Assembly (NCBI RefSeq): GCF_018323985.1
Contig: NZ_AP024590.1
Coordinates: 744,001-808,000, forward strand
Length of the DNA stretch: 64,000 nucleotides
Direction: 5' to 3'
Source of the DNA: Enterobacter kobei
GTDB taxonomy: Bacteria; Pseudomonadota; Gammaproteobacteria; Enterobacterales; Enterobacteriaceae
A program made the translations under genes and the position numbers. This document shows positions 1 to 6,639 of the stretch, piece after piece. The notes under the pieces are model-generated. The model had not been told where the DNA came from and searched no databases. It saw nothing but the letters and a program-made list of their open reading frames with translations. Positions within the stretch are counted from its first letter, which is position 1. Each line of letters begins with the position of its first letter.

Positions 1-435
1 GGCAGACCCTCTCTCATCATGCTGGACTATCTGCAGCTTGTCCGCTCCCCCGAGCAGGAAAACCGCACGCAGGAAATAGCGGAAATTTCCCGCTCGCTTA
101 AGGCGCTCGGTAAAGAGCTGGGCTGTCCGGTACTGGCGCTTTCCCAGCTCAACCGCCTGGTGGAGCAGCGGGCCGATAAACGCCCCAATAATGGTGACCT
201 GCGTGACTCCGGTGCGCTGGAGCAGGATGCGGACCTCATCATGTTTATTTACCGGGATGAGGTTTATAACCCCGGCACCCCTGATGCCGGGGTGGCTGAG
301 ATCATTGTCGGCAAGCAGCGGCAGGGGCCAACCGGCACGGTAAAAGTCAAATTTGACGGGCGTTACACCCTCTTTTCGGAGTTTCAGGAAGGCAGCTATG
401 ACTTCGGTTACCGCAGCGGGAGGAAACAGGCATGA
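1..435 (+). CDS. dnaB: DnaB-like replicative helicase, 3' end only
   Basis: Only the C-terminal part of a DnaB-family hexameric helicase is present; the reading frame is open from base 1, so the gene begins outside the window. The visible protein starts with the Walker B stretch (LIMLDYLQL), followed by RSLKALGKELGCPVLALSQLNR-type sensor motifs and the DLRDSGALEQDAD segment typical of the DnaB/RecA-fold ATPase. It would unwind DNA 5'-3' at the fork or load on the element's own origin. A dnaB copy directly before a ParB-like gene is the standard order at the maintenance end of SPI-7/PFGI-1 class elements. It overlaps the next gene by 4 bases (ATGA), so the two are probably translationally coupled. 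Confidence 0.93.
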   Translation, partial: GRPSLIMLDYLQLVRSPEQENRTQEIAEISRSLKALGKELGCPVLALSQLNRLVEQRADKRPNNGDLRDSGALEQDADLIMFIYRDEVYNPGTPDAGVAEIIVGKQRQGPTGTVKVKFDGRYTLFSEFQEGSYDFGYRSGRKQA

Positions 436-2132
436 GCCGTAAAAGTTCTAATGTGGGGGCTGCCATGCTGCAGCCCGGACGCCAGTCGCAGGCGGCCGGC
501 AATATCAGCGTCATGCCGGCGGCTGAAATGCCCATGGTCCTGACGCTCGACCAGTTAAGCCCGAATCCTGATAATCCGCGAACATCACGCAATCCGCGTT
601 ATGACGATATCAAGGCTTCCATCCGTTCGCGCGGGCTGGACACCGTGCCCAAAGTCACCCGTGACCCGGATGGTGAGCCCGATATGTACATCTTCAGCGA
701 CGGGGGTAATACACGTTATCAGATCCTGTCAGAACTGTGGCAGGAAACCGGAGAAGACCGGTTTTTCCGCGTCCATGTGTTGTTCAAGCCGTGGCCGGGA
801 CGGCTGCAGTGTGTTATTGGCCATCTGGCAGAGAATGAAGTGCGCGGGGAGCTGAGTTTTATTGAAAAAGCGCAGGGGATCCACAAAGCCCGCTCTATAT
901 ATGAAGAGCAGATGGGAAAGACGGTTTCGTTGCGTCAGTTGTCAGAGCTACTGACCCGTGAAGGTTTGCCAGTCCATTACTCAACAGTCAGCCGTATGGA
1001 AGATGCGCTGAAATATCTTTATCCGTGGATCCCAGACCTGCTTGAGTCCGGGCTTGGCAGGCCACAAATAACGTCACTGCTGGCGCTCCGGCATGATGCG
1101 GAACGCGTGTGGGATGAGTTTTGCCTGATTTCAGACACAGGCGACAAATCCTTCAGCGACGTTTTTGGCCAGTGTTGTGGCCGTTTCAACTCCCCGGAAC
1201 TGTGGTCTCTGGAGATGTTTCGCGATGAATTTATTGGTGATTTACTGCAGGCGTTACCCCATCCGGAACTGGACTATGACCGCTGGATGATGGAACTCGA
1301 TCCTAAAGAACGCAACCGCAGACATCACTTTGGCGAGCCGGAGACGGTTGCCTTTCCCGCCGCAAACAAGTCTGTTAATGCTGATCACGCCCTGCATACC
1401 ACAGGCTCAGATGAGAGTGAAGGCGTCCCGCTACCTGTCTCCAGTTCACGTCCTGAGGTCTCAGGAGGGGCTGTAACGCCCGTTCCGGGTAATGCGTCTT
1501 CTCCTTCTGAAACACCGATTAATGAGCCCCCTCGGCATGAGGTTCAGCCAGATATGTACGGTGCCGCGCCGGTTATTTCAGGTGAGAGTGGGGATGTTAG
1601 CGGGCTGGTTACCCTCTCCGATGGGTACGGAGAAGAGAATGGTGGAGAAGAGGACAATGGGGAGGATGGCCTGCTTTCTCTTTTAACACCAGAACCTGAA
1701 GTTGTCCTGCAGGATGACGCGCCGGTGAGTAATGACAGCATCTGGCATGTGCCGGCCCATCAGGACGATATCGAACACCTGCAGAATACCGCTTTTCGTC
1801 TGGCATGGGAGCTGGGTGAGGTCCTTGGCTGCGAAGATGAAATTCTTCCTCAACGCGACAAGGACATGTCTGCCGGTTACGTCGGGGCAGGTGAGGTGTG
1901 TTCTGAAGCCGCCGCATTTCTGCTGGGCCTGACCGGCGAAGCGCCTGTGCTGCATCCGGCGGCAGGGGTGTGTGGTCTGCCGGAGCTTTTCACCGGCGGC
2001 CCGGGTGAGGGGGAAGCACCTGCCCTGACAGATGAAGATGCTCTGAAACTGCTCCGCCTGATGCGCGTTATGCGCCGTCTCCGGGAGCTGCAACGCGGTC
2101 TGAAGTACGGGGAGGATAACAGTGATGAATAA
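432..2132 (+). CDS. ICE-type ParB-family protein
   Basis: A 566-residue protein with a ParB/Spo0J-like N-terminal half. The N-terminal region around residues 35-160 has the ParB/sulfiredoxin-like fold signature (LDQLSPNPDNPR, then GGNTRYQILSEL), and a helix-turn-helix region follows at about 150-200 (LSFIEKAQGIHKAR, LPVHYSTVSRMEDAL). Residues about 290-440 are a low-complexity acidic and Ser/Pro-rich linker, and the last 100 residues form a separate helical domain. It is expected to bind centromere-like sites and, with a ParA encoded outside the window, to stabilise the element. It lies between dnaB and the DUF2786 gene, overlapping both. It is longer than chromosomal ParB (about 300 residues), as is usual for the ICE version. 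The exact DNA target cannot be read from the sequence. Confidence 0.85.
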   Translation: MSRKSSNVGAAMLQPGRQSQAAGNISVMPAAEMPMVLTLDQLSPNPDNPRTSRNPRYDDIKASIRSRGLDTVPKVTRDPDGEPDMYIFSDGGNTRYQILSELWQETGEDRFFRVHVLFKPWPGRLQCVIGHLAENEVRGELSFIEKAQGIHKARSIYEEQMGKTVSLRQLSELLTREGLPVHYSTVSRMEDALKYLYPWIPDLLESGLGRPQITSLLALRHDAERVWDEFCLISDTGDKSFSDVFGQCCGRFNSPELWSLEMFRDEFIGDLLQALPHPELDYDRWMMELDPKERNRRHHFGEPETVAFPAANKSVNADHALHTTGSDESEGVPLPVSSSRPEVSGGAVTPVPGNASSPSETPINEPPRHEVQPDMYGAAPVISGESGDVSGLVTLSDGYGEENGGEEDNGEDGLLSLLTPEPEVVLQDDAPVSNDSIWHVPAHQDDIEHLQNTAFRLAWELGEVLGCEDEILPQRDKDMSAGYVGAGEVCSEAAAFLLGLTGEAPVLHPAAGVCGLPELFTGGPGEGEAPALTDEDALKLLRLMRVMRRLRELQRGLKYGEDNSDE

Positions 2133-2835
2133 CTCACAGCGACAGTTGCGACTGCTGAATCTTGTCAGGAAACTGCTGAAGCTGGGCCGCAGCAACAGTA
2201 ATGCCCATGAGGCAGGACTGGCCCTGCAGCGTGCCCAGAAGCTGATGGCCAGATACGGTATCAGCGAGCTTGATGCCGGCCTTACATCCGTGCGCGAAGC
2301 GTCTTCCCGCACGGCCCCTTCGGATGCTGAAAAAGTTCCGGAATGGATGGTGACCCTTGTCCGGGGCGTCTGTCATGCCTTTGGCTGCCAGGCTTATTAC
2401 TCATGGCGTCAGACCTCTGCCGGGTATCGCCGTTCGGTAACCTTTTACGGATTCAGTGAAAAACCTGAGATAGCAGCCTATGCCTTTGATGTGCTGACGC
2501 GCCAGCTGAAAGATGCCACAAATTCTTATCTCAAAACCCAGAGTAAGCGGCTGAAACTGGCCACACGCCGGGCGAGAGCGGAGCAGTTCCGTGACGGCTG
2601 GGTATGTGGGGTGCGTGAGGTGATATCGGCAACTGACATCAGCAGCGAGGAGCAGCAGGTGATGAGTCACTGGCTGGAAAGCCGCAGTATGAAAACAGTC
2701 ACAACCCGTGAACTGAAAGCCTGCCGCGGGGCGGATACAGCACGTTATCAGGGGTATGAAGCCGGACAAAATGCCCGTCTTCATCAGGGTGTCAGCGGCC
2801 GGGGTCCGGCAGCCATTGGTTACCGTCAGGATTAA
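2125..2835 (+). CDS. DUF2786 domain protein of ICE
   Basis: The protein opens with a DUF2786 domain (residues about 8-50: RKLLKLGRSNSNAHEAGLALQRAQKLM split by the usual K.L.LA...N..EA pattern), followed by a conserved 150-residue region with no catalytic motif I recognise. The family is common in conjugative elements and phages, but its molecular function is not established. The start is taken as the ATG at 2125; a GTG at 2122 immediately before it is in frame, and the GGAGG at 2111-2115 suits the ATG slightly better. It overlaps the end of the ParB-like gene and is followed after six bases by the DUF2857 gene, so it belongs to one maintenance operon. Confidence 0.75.
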   Translation: MNNSQRQLRLLNLVRKLLKLGRSNSNAHEAGLALQRAQKLMARYGISELDAGLTSVREASSRTAPSDAEKVPEWMVTLVRGVCHAFGCQAYYSWRQTSAGYRRSVTFYGFSEKPEIAAYAFDVLTRQLKDATNSYLKTQSKRLKLATRRARAEQFRDGWVCGVREVISATDISSEEQQVMSHWLESRSMKTVTTRELKACRGADTARYQGYEAGQNARLHQGVSGRGPAAIGYRQD

Positions 2836-2841
2836 GGGGGA

Positions 2842-3432
2842 ATGATGAACAGTTTATCTCAGGCTGCAAACGGATTATTGATGCAGCTGGTTATGGATCT
2901 CAGAAGTGGCTATCTCCGCCGCTGCGAATCGCTGGGACTGAACCGCGAGGAAATGCAGATGCTGCAGGGGCTCTCGCTCGAAGAGCTTCACTACCTTTCC
3001 GGCAGTGAGGTGTCGATCATCAGTGTGGGCATCAATCACGGCAATCTGGTGCGCATGCTACAGCAGGCCCGGACGGAACAGAAACGACTCCAGCGTATCG
3101 ATCGGGCGCTGGCGCTGGGCGGCTCCATTGAACTGATGGCCAATTACTTCGGGCTCTCCAGTACGGACGTGGCGGCCCGCCGTCGCATTGCCGGTATCGA
3201 TGTCCGGCCGGGGCGCGGTAACGCACTGGGTGATGAGGAAAACGCCGCCCTGTGGCGTCAGTGGCAAAAGTCCGGCGTTGAAGACGCGGAAAGTGCTGAC
3301 GGGCTGGACGTAATGATGCTGGCTGCAGAACAGATGAACGTCTCGCTGACGTCGGTCTGGCATGCCGTCCGCGGCTGGCACAAGACCCGGCAGCCTTCTC
3401 CGGCCCGAACGCCGGTAAGGAAGACGGCATGA
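2842..3432 (+). CDS. DUF2857 domain protein of ICE
   Basis: A 196-residue soluble protein. Residues about 10-185 match the DUF2857 pattern seen in SPI-7-like elements: a helical region with the signature LGLNREEMQMLQGLS, then SSTDVAARRRIAG, which looks like a helix-turn-helix. A second helical part near the C-terminus ends in a basic tail (TRQPSPARTPVRKTA). A regulatory or DNA-binding role is plausible, but I infer it only from the basic tail and helix-turn-helix-like segment. The gene is preceded by a strong purine-rich ribosome site (AAGGGGG) and its last four bases overlap the next small gene. Two consecutive ATG codons (2842 and 2845) leave the exact start open. Confidence 0.75.
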   Translation: MMNSLSQAANGLLMQLVMDLRSGYLRRCESLGLNREEMQMLQGLSLEELHYLSGSEVSIISVGINHGNLVRMLQQARTEQKRLQRIDRALALGGSIELMANYFGLSSTDVAARRRIAGIDVRPGRGNALGDEENAALWRQWQKSGVEDAESADGLDVMMLAAEQMNVSLTSVWHAVRGWHKTRQPSPARTPVRKTA

Positions 3433-3677
3433 AATACAGAATGGTTGCGCCGGGCCTGCGGGCTCCCCATGGTACGCCGCCGCAATGCTGTCAAAAGGCG
3501 TTACGTCAGGTTCGCCGTTTCCGGCAGGGGGCGCGTAATTACACCCGGCTCGATGAGAAAGGCTGCGGTTACTACAAAATCGATCTCGGCCCGTTCTGGC
3601 GTCTGCTGAGTCGCAACGAAGGCCGGACATGGCTTCTTCTCAGCCACGAACGCTATAACAGCGCCATACGGAAATAG
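3429..3677 (+). CDS. Small ICE protein, function unknown
   Basis: An 82-residue basic protein starting on ATGA, overlapping the previous stop codon. Its C-terminal half (KGCGYYKIDLGPFWRLLS, WLLLSHERYNSAI) is rich in aromatic residues and resembles the compact beta-alpha proteins found at this position in related elements. I know no assigned function. The tight overlap, codon use like its neighbours, and conserved position between the DUF2857 gene and the replication gene argue that it is a real gene rather than a chance frame. Confidence 0.6.
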   Translation: MKYRMVAPGLRAPHGTPPQCCQKALRQVRRFRQGARNYTRLDEKGCGYYKIDLGPFWRLLSRNEGRTWLLLSHERYNSAIRK

Positions 3678-3698
3678 CAGCATGACAGCCTGTTTACC

Positions 3699-3720
3699 CT
3701 GCACCCGTACGCGGGTGCAG
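3699..3720 (+). promoter_or_regulatory. Perfect 9-bp hairpin before rep gene
   Basis: CTGCACCCG and CGGGTGCAG form a perfect inverted repeat around a TACG loop in the 99-base gap between the small ICE gene and the STY4528-type replication gene. No T-run follows, so it is not a classical terminator. It could be an operator or a translational control hairpin for the replication gene. Confidence 0.55.
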
Positions 3721-3776
3721 TACTAAGCATACTGACAGTTCAGAACGGCCGTGATGGCGGCCGAAAAGGAAAAATA

Positions 3777-5015
3777 ATGAGTCTGCCTGCAGAAAGCCTG
3801 ATTGCTTATACGCTGGATAAAATGAATGCCCGCCTTGCGGCCAGTCCCCGGCGGGATGATGGCAGGATACGTAACGGCCTGCTGTTTACTGGAAATGTGC
3901 ATGATTCCATTCCCCGCCGGCTGTTGCTCGACACGCGGTTGTCACCACTGGACAAGATGGGCTGGATGATGATCCGGCTGTATGCACAAAATAATGAGGG
4001 GGCGGTTTTCCCCAGCTATGACGAACTGCAGCTGCAGCTTGCCTCACCCGGAAAGGGGAAAGCCTCAAGGGAAACGGTAAGCCGCGTCCTGCTTATGCTG
4101 CGAATAACCGGCTGGCTCAGCCTCTGTAAACGCGTGCGGGATGATAAAGGGCGGGTGCGGGGGAATATCTATGCTCAGCACGATGAGCCCCTGACGTTCA
4201 GCGATGCGGAAATGCTCGACCCCCGCTTCCTTGATACGGTGGCGGATGCCTGCCTGAGTAAAAACCGGACTATCAGCCAGACCGCCCGCGAAGTGCTCGA
4301 CGATATAAAAAACGACCCCACCATGCGCCATTATCGCAGCCATCTTGCGCTGATCGAATCGCGTCTGGACCGCCCACAGACGCCCAGCCAGATGGCGAAA
4401 CATCATCACCGAATACCCTGTCCCGCACCGGGTTCGGAAACCGAACTCAGTCATAAACGGCCAGGAATCGCCGCTAAAAAACAGGGTTCGGATACCGAAC
4501 TCAGTCCAGAAAGGCATAACAACTCACTAAGTTCGGAATCCGTACTGCCAGTAAAAACAGTCAGTTATGGCCGGGTTCGGAAACCGAACCATTACGTACG
4601 TAGTATCACACACAGTGTGAATAAAAATACGTACGTACCGGGTAAACCTGTGCTTCCCGACAGTCTGCATGAACTTGTTCCGGCAGAAGATATTGCCATG
4701 CTGACCGCACAGCTGCAGGCGTTGCCTGAGGAGCAGGCACAACTTGTGCTGCTCAGCCTGCAAAAGGTGATGGCACGCCAGCAGCTCAGCAACCCGGTAG
4801 GCTGGTTGCTGGCCGTGATGAAGAAAGCGCGTGAGGGCAGGTTATACGCGCCCCGTCAGGGTGGCGATATATCTGACAGTGTCGGGCAAAAAACAGTTCA
4901 GCGTCCCGAACAGCAACAATGGAAACCCGAACCACGCGCCTCTGCCCGCCCGGTATCGGAGGAAAATATCAGGGATCTGGTGAAGAAAATTCGGGAAAAA
5001 ATCATAAATTCATGA
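3777..5015 (+). CDS. STY4528-family ICE replication protein
   Basis: A 412-residue protein of the family usually called pathogenicity-island replication protein (STY4528-like). The N-terminal 150 residues look like a winged-helix initiator domain (RRLLLDTRLSPLDKMGWMMIRLY; SRETVSRVLLMLRITGWLSL), as in plasmid and phage Rep proteins. The middle (about 200-285) is low-complexity and polar, and its DNA holds four GTTCGG...CCGAAC palindromes. The C-terminal part (about 295-412) is helical, with a segment resembling primosomal loader proteins (QLSNPVGWLLAVMKKAREGR). It is preceded by GGAAAAATA, an ordinary ribosome site. I infer that it initiates autonomous replication of the excised element. The middle region appears constrained as DNA rather than as protein. 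Confidence 0.82.
   Translation: MSLPAESLIAYTLDKMNARLAASPRRDDGRIRNGLLFTGNVHDSIPRRLLLDTRLSPLDKMGWMMIRLYAQNNEGAVFPSYDELQLQLASPGKGKASRETVSRVLLMLRITGWLSLCKRVRDDKGRVRGNIYAQHDEPLTFSDAEMLDPRFLDTVADACLSKNRTISQTAREVLDDIKNDPTMRHYRSHLALIESRLDRPQTPSQMAKHHHRIPCPAPGSETELSHKRPGIAAKKQGSDTELSPERHNNSLSSESVLPVKTVSYGRVRKPNHYVRSITHSVNKNTYVPGKPVLPDSLHELVPAEDIAMLTAQLQALPEEQAQLVLLSLQKVMARQQLSNPVGWLLAVMKKAREGRLYAPRQGGDISDSVGQKTVQRPEQQQWKPEPRASARPVSEENIRDLVKKIREKIINS
4432..4589 (+). repeat. Four GTTCGGNNNCCGAAC palindromes inside rep gene
   Basis: Four 15-bp inverted repeats lie at 4432-4446, 4486-4500, 4531-4545 (one mismatched arm) and 4575-4589, spaced 54, 45 and 44 bp. They fall in the low-complexity middle of the replication gene. 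Immediately downstream are TCACACACAGTGTGA (4606-4620) and two TACGTACGTA palindromes (about 4593 and 4628). Multiple spaced copies of one palindrome within a replication gene suggest iterons or autoregulatory binding sites. Confidence 0.75.
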
Positions 5016-5059
5016 GATTGCAGATTTTTACAGGCAGCGGCGCATGAAGTCTTGCACTT

Positions 5060-5190
5060 TTGTCAGCAAAAATGCTGGCTAAAAAGTGAGCGCTGTTGCC
5101 AGTGGCAACACTGACTAAAAAGTAAGCACTGTTGCCAGTGGCAACACTGGCTAAAAAGCGAGCACTGTTGCCAGTGGCAACAGTGGTTAA
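5060..5190 (+). repeat. 36-bp tandem repeat with 17-bp palindrome
   Basis: The palindrome TGTTGCCAGTGGCAACA occurs exactly three times, at 5094-5110, 5130-5146 and 5166-5182, with a period of precisely 36 bp. The intervening bases (ACTGGCTAAAAAG-type) are also conserved, and a degenerate fourth unit starts near 5060. The repeats occupy the otherwise non-coding gap 5016-5342 between the replication gene and the TIGR03761 gene. No spacers vary, so this is not a CRISPR array. An origin, a partition site or an operator array are all possible. Confidence 0.85.
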
Positions 5191-5342
5191 AAGCCAGGCA
5201 ATATTTCTTCGCCATAAAAGAGATGAAGGTCCTGCAAATTTGTAATGGTGACGATCTGATTTTAAGTTGTTCATATACCCCTCTCGCCCGGACTATCTCA
5301 AGCGTGTCAAAACTCATTACCCACTAAAGAGAGGCGTTAGAC

Positions 5343-6068
5343 ATGTCTGATGGTAAAACAAAGGGCGGAACGACCGCTTCACGAGCGGGGGCCCTACAGT
5401 CCTCTGTTAATATCCTGCTCCATACACATTATGCAATCCGGCTTTGGGAGGGCAGGAAACGTGATGCTCCGGACGATACAAGGGTGAAAAAAAAGAGGCC
5501 TGAAATAATCAGCATGCCGCAAGCCATTGCGCGAGCTGGTAATGCTTCCCGAGACTCAGCGGCAGATAATCCCTATGCCGATATGGCTCTGGTACGGCTC
5601 GAAGAAGCCCTGCAACGAGCAACACTTAAAATTAATGAAAACTTCAGTTCACTGGATGCCATATTGTCAGCCGTACCCAAAGGGGTAACGCTCTCGGAAG
5701 TTGAATCAGCCGATCCGTTAAATGTCAGCGTTTTCAGCCGTTCACCGTTAGGATACCGGTGCGTATGGCTTCTGGTTGGATATGATCAGTTAGCAATGAA
5801 AGCTTTCCAGGCTTTTCATTACGGGCTGATTTCGCGTTCGCAACGTGACACTATCCTGGACAATGGTGGCCATGCTGTTCGTCAGGTCTATGGCGTGATT
5901 CAGCCTTACCGAACACTTGCAGTGACTCGCCGTGATATTGCAGAAAAAACCACGCAAGGGCTTGTTGCCATTGAGCGAAATGGCGAACCTGATCCGGATG
6001 TGTTAAGCGGTAAAAAACGCTCTTCGTTCTCACCTCCGCTTAAAAACAACATAGCAGAGGAGGAATAA
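5343..6068 (+). CDS. TIGR03761 (PFL_4669-like) ICE protein
   Basis: A 241-residue soluble protein with the hallmarks of the TIGR03761/DUF1845 family of integrating conjugative elements: an N-terminal RAGALQS...LHTHYAIRLWEGR motif (residues about 14-40), an invariant-looking AIARAGNASRDSAADNPYAD region (about 60-80), and a long C-terminal helical domain. The molecular role is unknown; it is a core gene of SPI-7/PFGI-1 elements. It has its own ribosome site (AGAGAGG) after the 36-bp repeat array, so the array may lie in its promoter. The downstream lipoprotein gene starts two bases after its stop, implying co-transcription. Confidence 0.8.
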   Translation: MSDGKTKGGTTASRAGALQSSVNILLHTHYAIRLWEGRKRDAPDDTRVKKKRPEIISMPQAIARAGNASRDSAADNPYADMALVRLEEALQRATLKINENFSSLDAILSAVPKGVTLSEVESADPLNVSVFSRSPLGYRCVWLLVGYDQLAMKAFQAFHYGLISRSQRDTILDNGGHAVRQVYGVIQPYRTLAVTRRDIAEKTTQGLVAIERNGEPDPDVLSGKKRSSFSPPLKNNIAEEE

Positions 6069-6069
6069 T

Positions 6070-6624
6070 ATGATTCGTCCTGTGTTCCTCCTCACCTCCT
6101 TCTTTTTACTGAGCGGATGCGCAACAACGGACTGGGCTGCGATTAATAAACAGGTCAGTGACACAGCCGCAAACCTGACAAAAACGTTGGGCGGCAACAG
6201 CAGCGGAGAAAGTGGCGGGATGCCGCTGATGAGCCCGGCAGGGCAACAGGCCATGCAGTCCGTCGATAAAACGTTCTCCGTGCCGGTCGATGTGGATACG
6301 GCAGCGGCCCGCTTAAAGCGGCACTATAAATTCATTTCCACGCAGGAGCTTGAGTCCATGCGCCAGGCAGCAAATGACGGGGACTGGAAAGCGGCGGCTG
6401 AAGATGATGCGCATCCCGTCTGGGACGCCATGCCGGGCAGCTACTACAAAATGGGCTCCGACTGGAACGGACGTGATCACCTGGATATCGAAATCGAAAA
6501 AAACGGGTCCGGCAGCAGGCTCTATGTTGTCTATCGCTCATCATCATCACAGCGCCTGGCCCGGTCCGGCGTCACGAAACTGATGAATGATGTCCGCGCT
6601 GTTGCGGCGGGTGAAAAAAGCTGA
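6070..6624 (+). CDS. ICE lipoprotein, paralogue of 43014-43562
   Basis: A 184-residue exported lipoprotein. Residues 1-16 are a signal peptide ending in the lipobox LLSGC, so the mature protein starts at Cys17 (followed by ATTDW). The C-terminal two thirds carry VDVDTAAARLKRHYKFIS, WKAAAEDDAHPVW, GSYYKMGSDW and DIEIEKNGSGS, all of which recur in a second gene about 37 kb downstream. I do not recognise a characterised function. Conserved soluble lipoproteins in conjugation regions sometimes act in exclusion or envelope anchoring, but that is speculation. It starts two bases after the TIGR03761 gene and is followed by topB. Confidence 0.75.
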   Translation: MIRPVFLLTSFFLLSGCATTDWAAINKQVSDTAANLTKTLGGNSSGESGGMPLMSPAGQQAMQSVDKTFSVPVDVDTAAARLKRHYKFISTQELESMRQAANDGDWKAAAEDDAHPVWDAMPGSYYKMGSDWNGRDHLDIEIEKNGSGSRLYVVYRSSSSQRLARSGVTKLMNDVRAVAAGEKS

Positions 6625-6639
6625 TGCGGGAGGCAACAC

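Noticed and set aside
5060..5190. CRISPR-like appearance of the 36-bp repeat
   Set aside because: The unit is continuous and conserved throughout; there are no variable spacers and no cas genes nearby.
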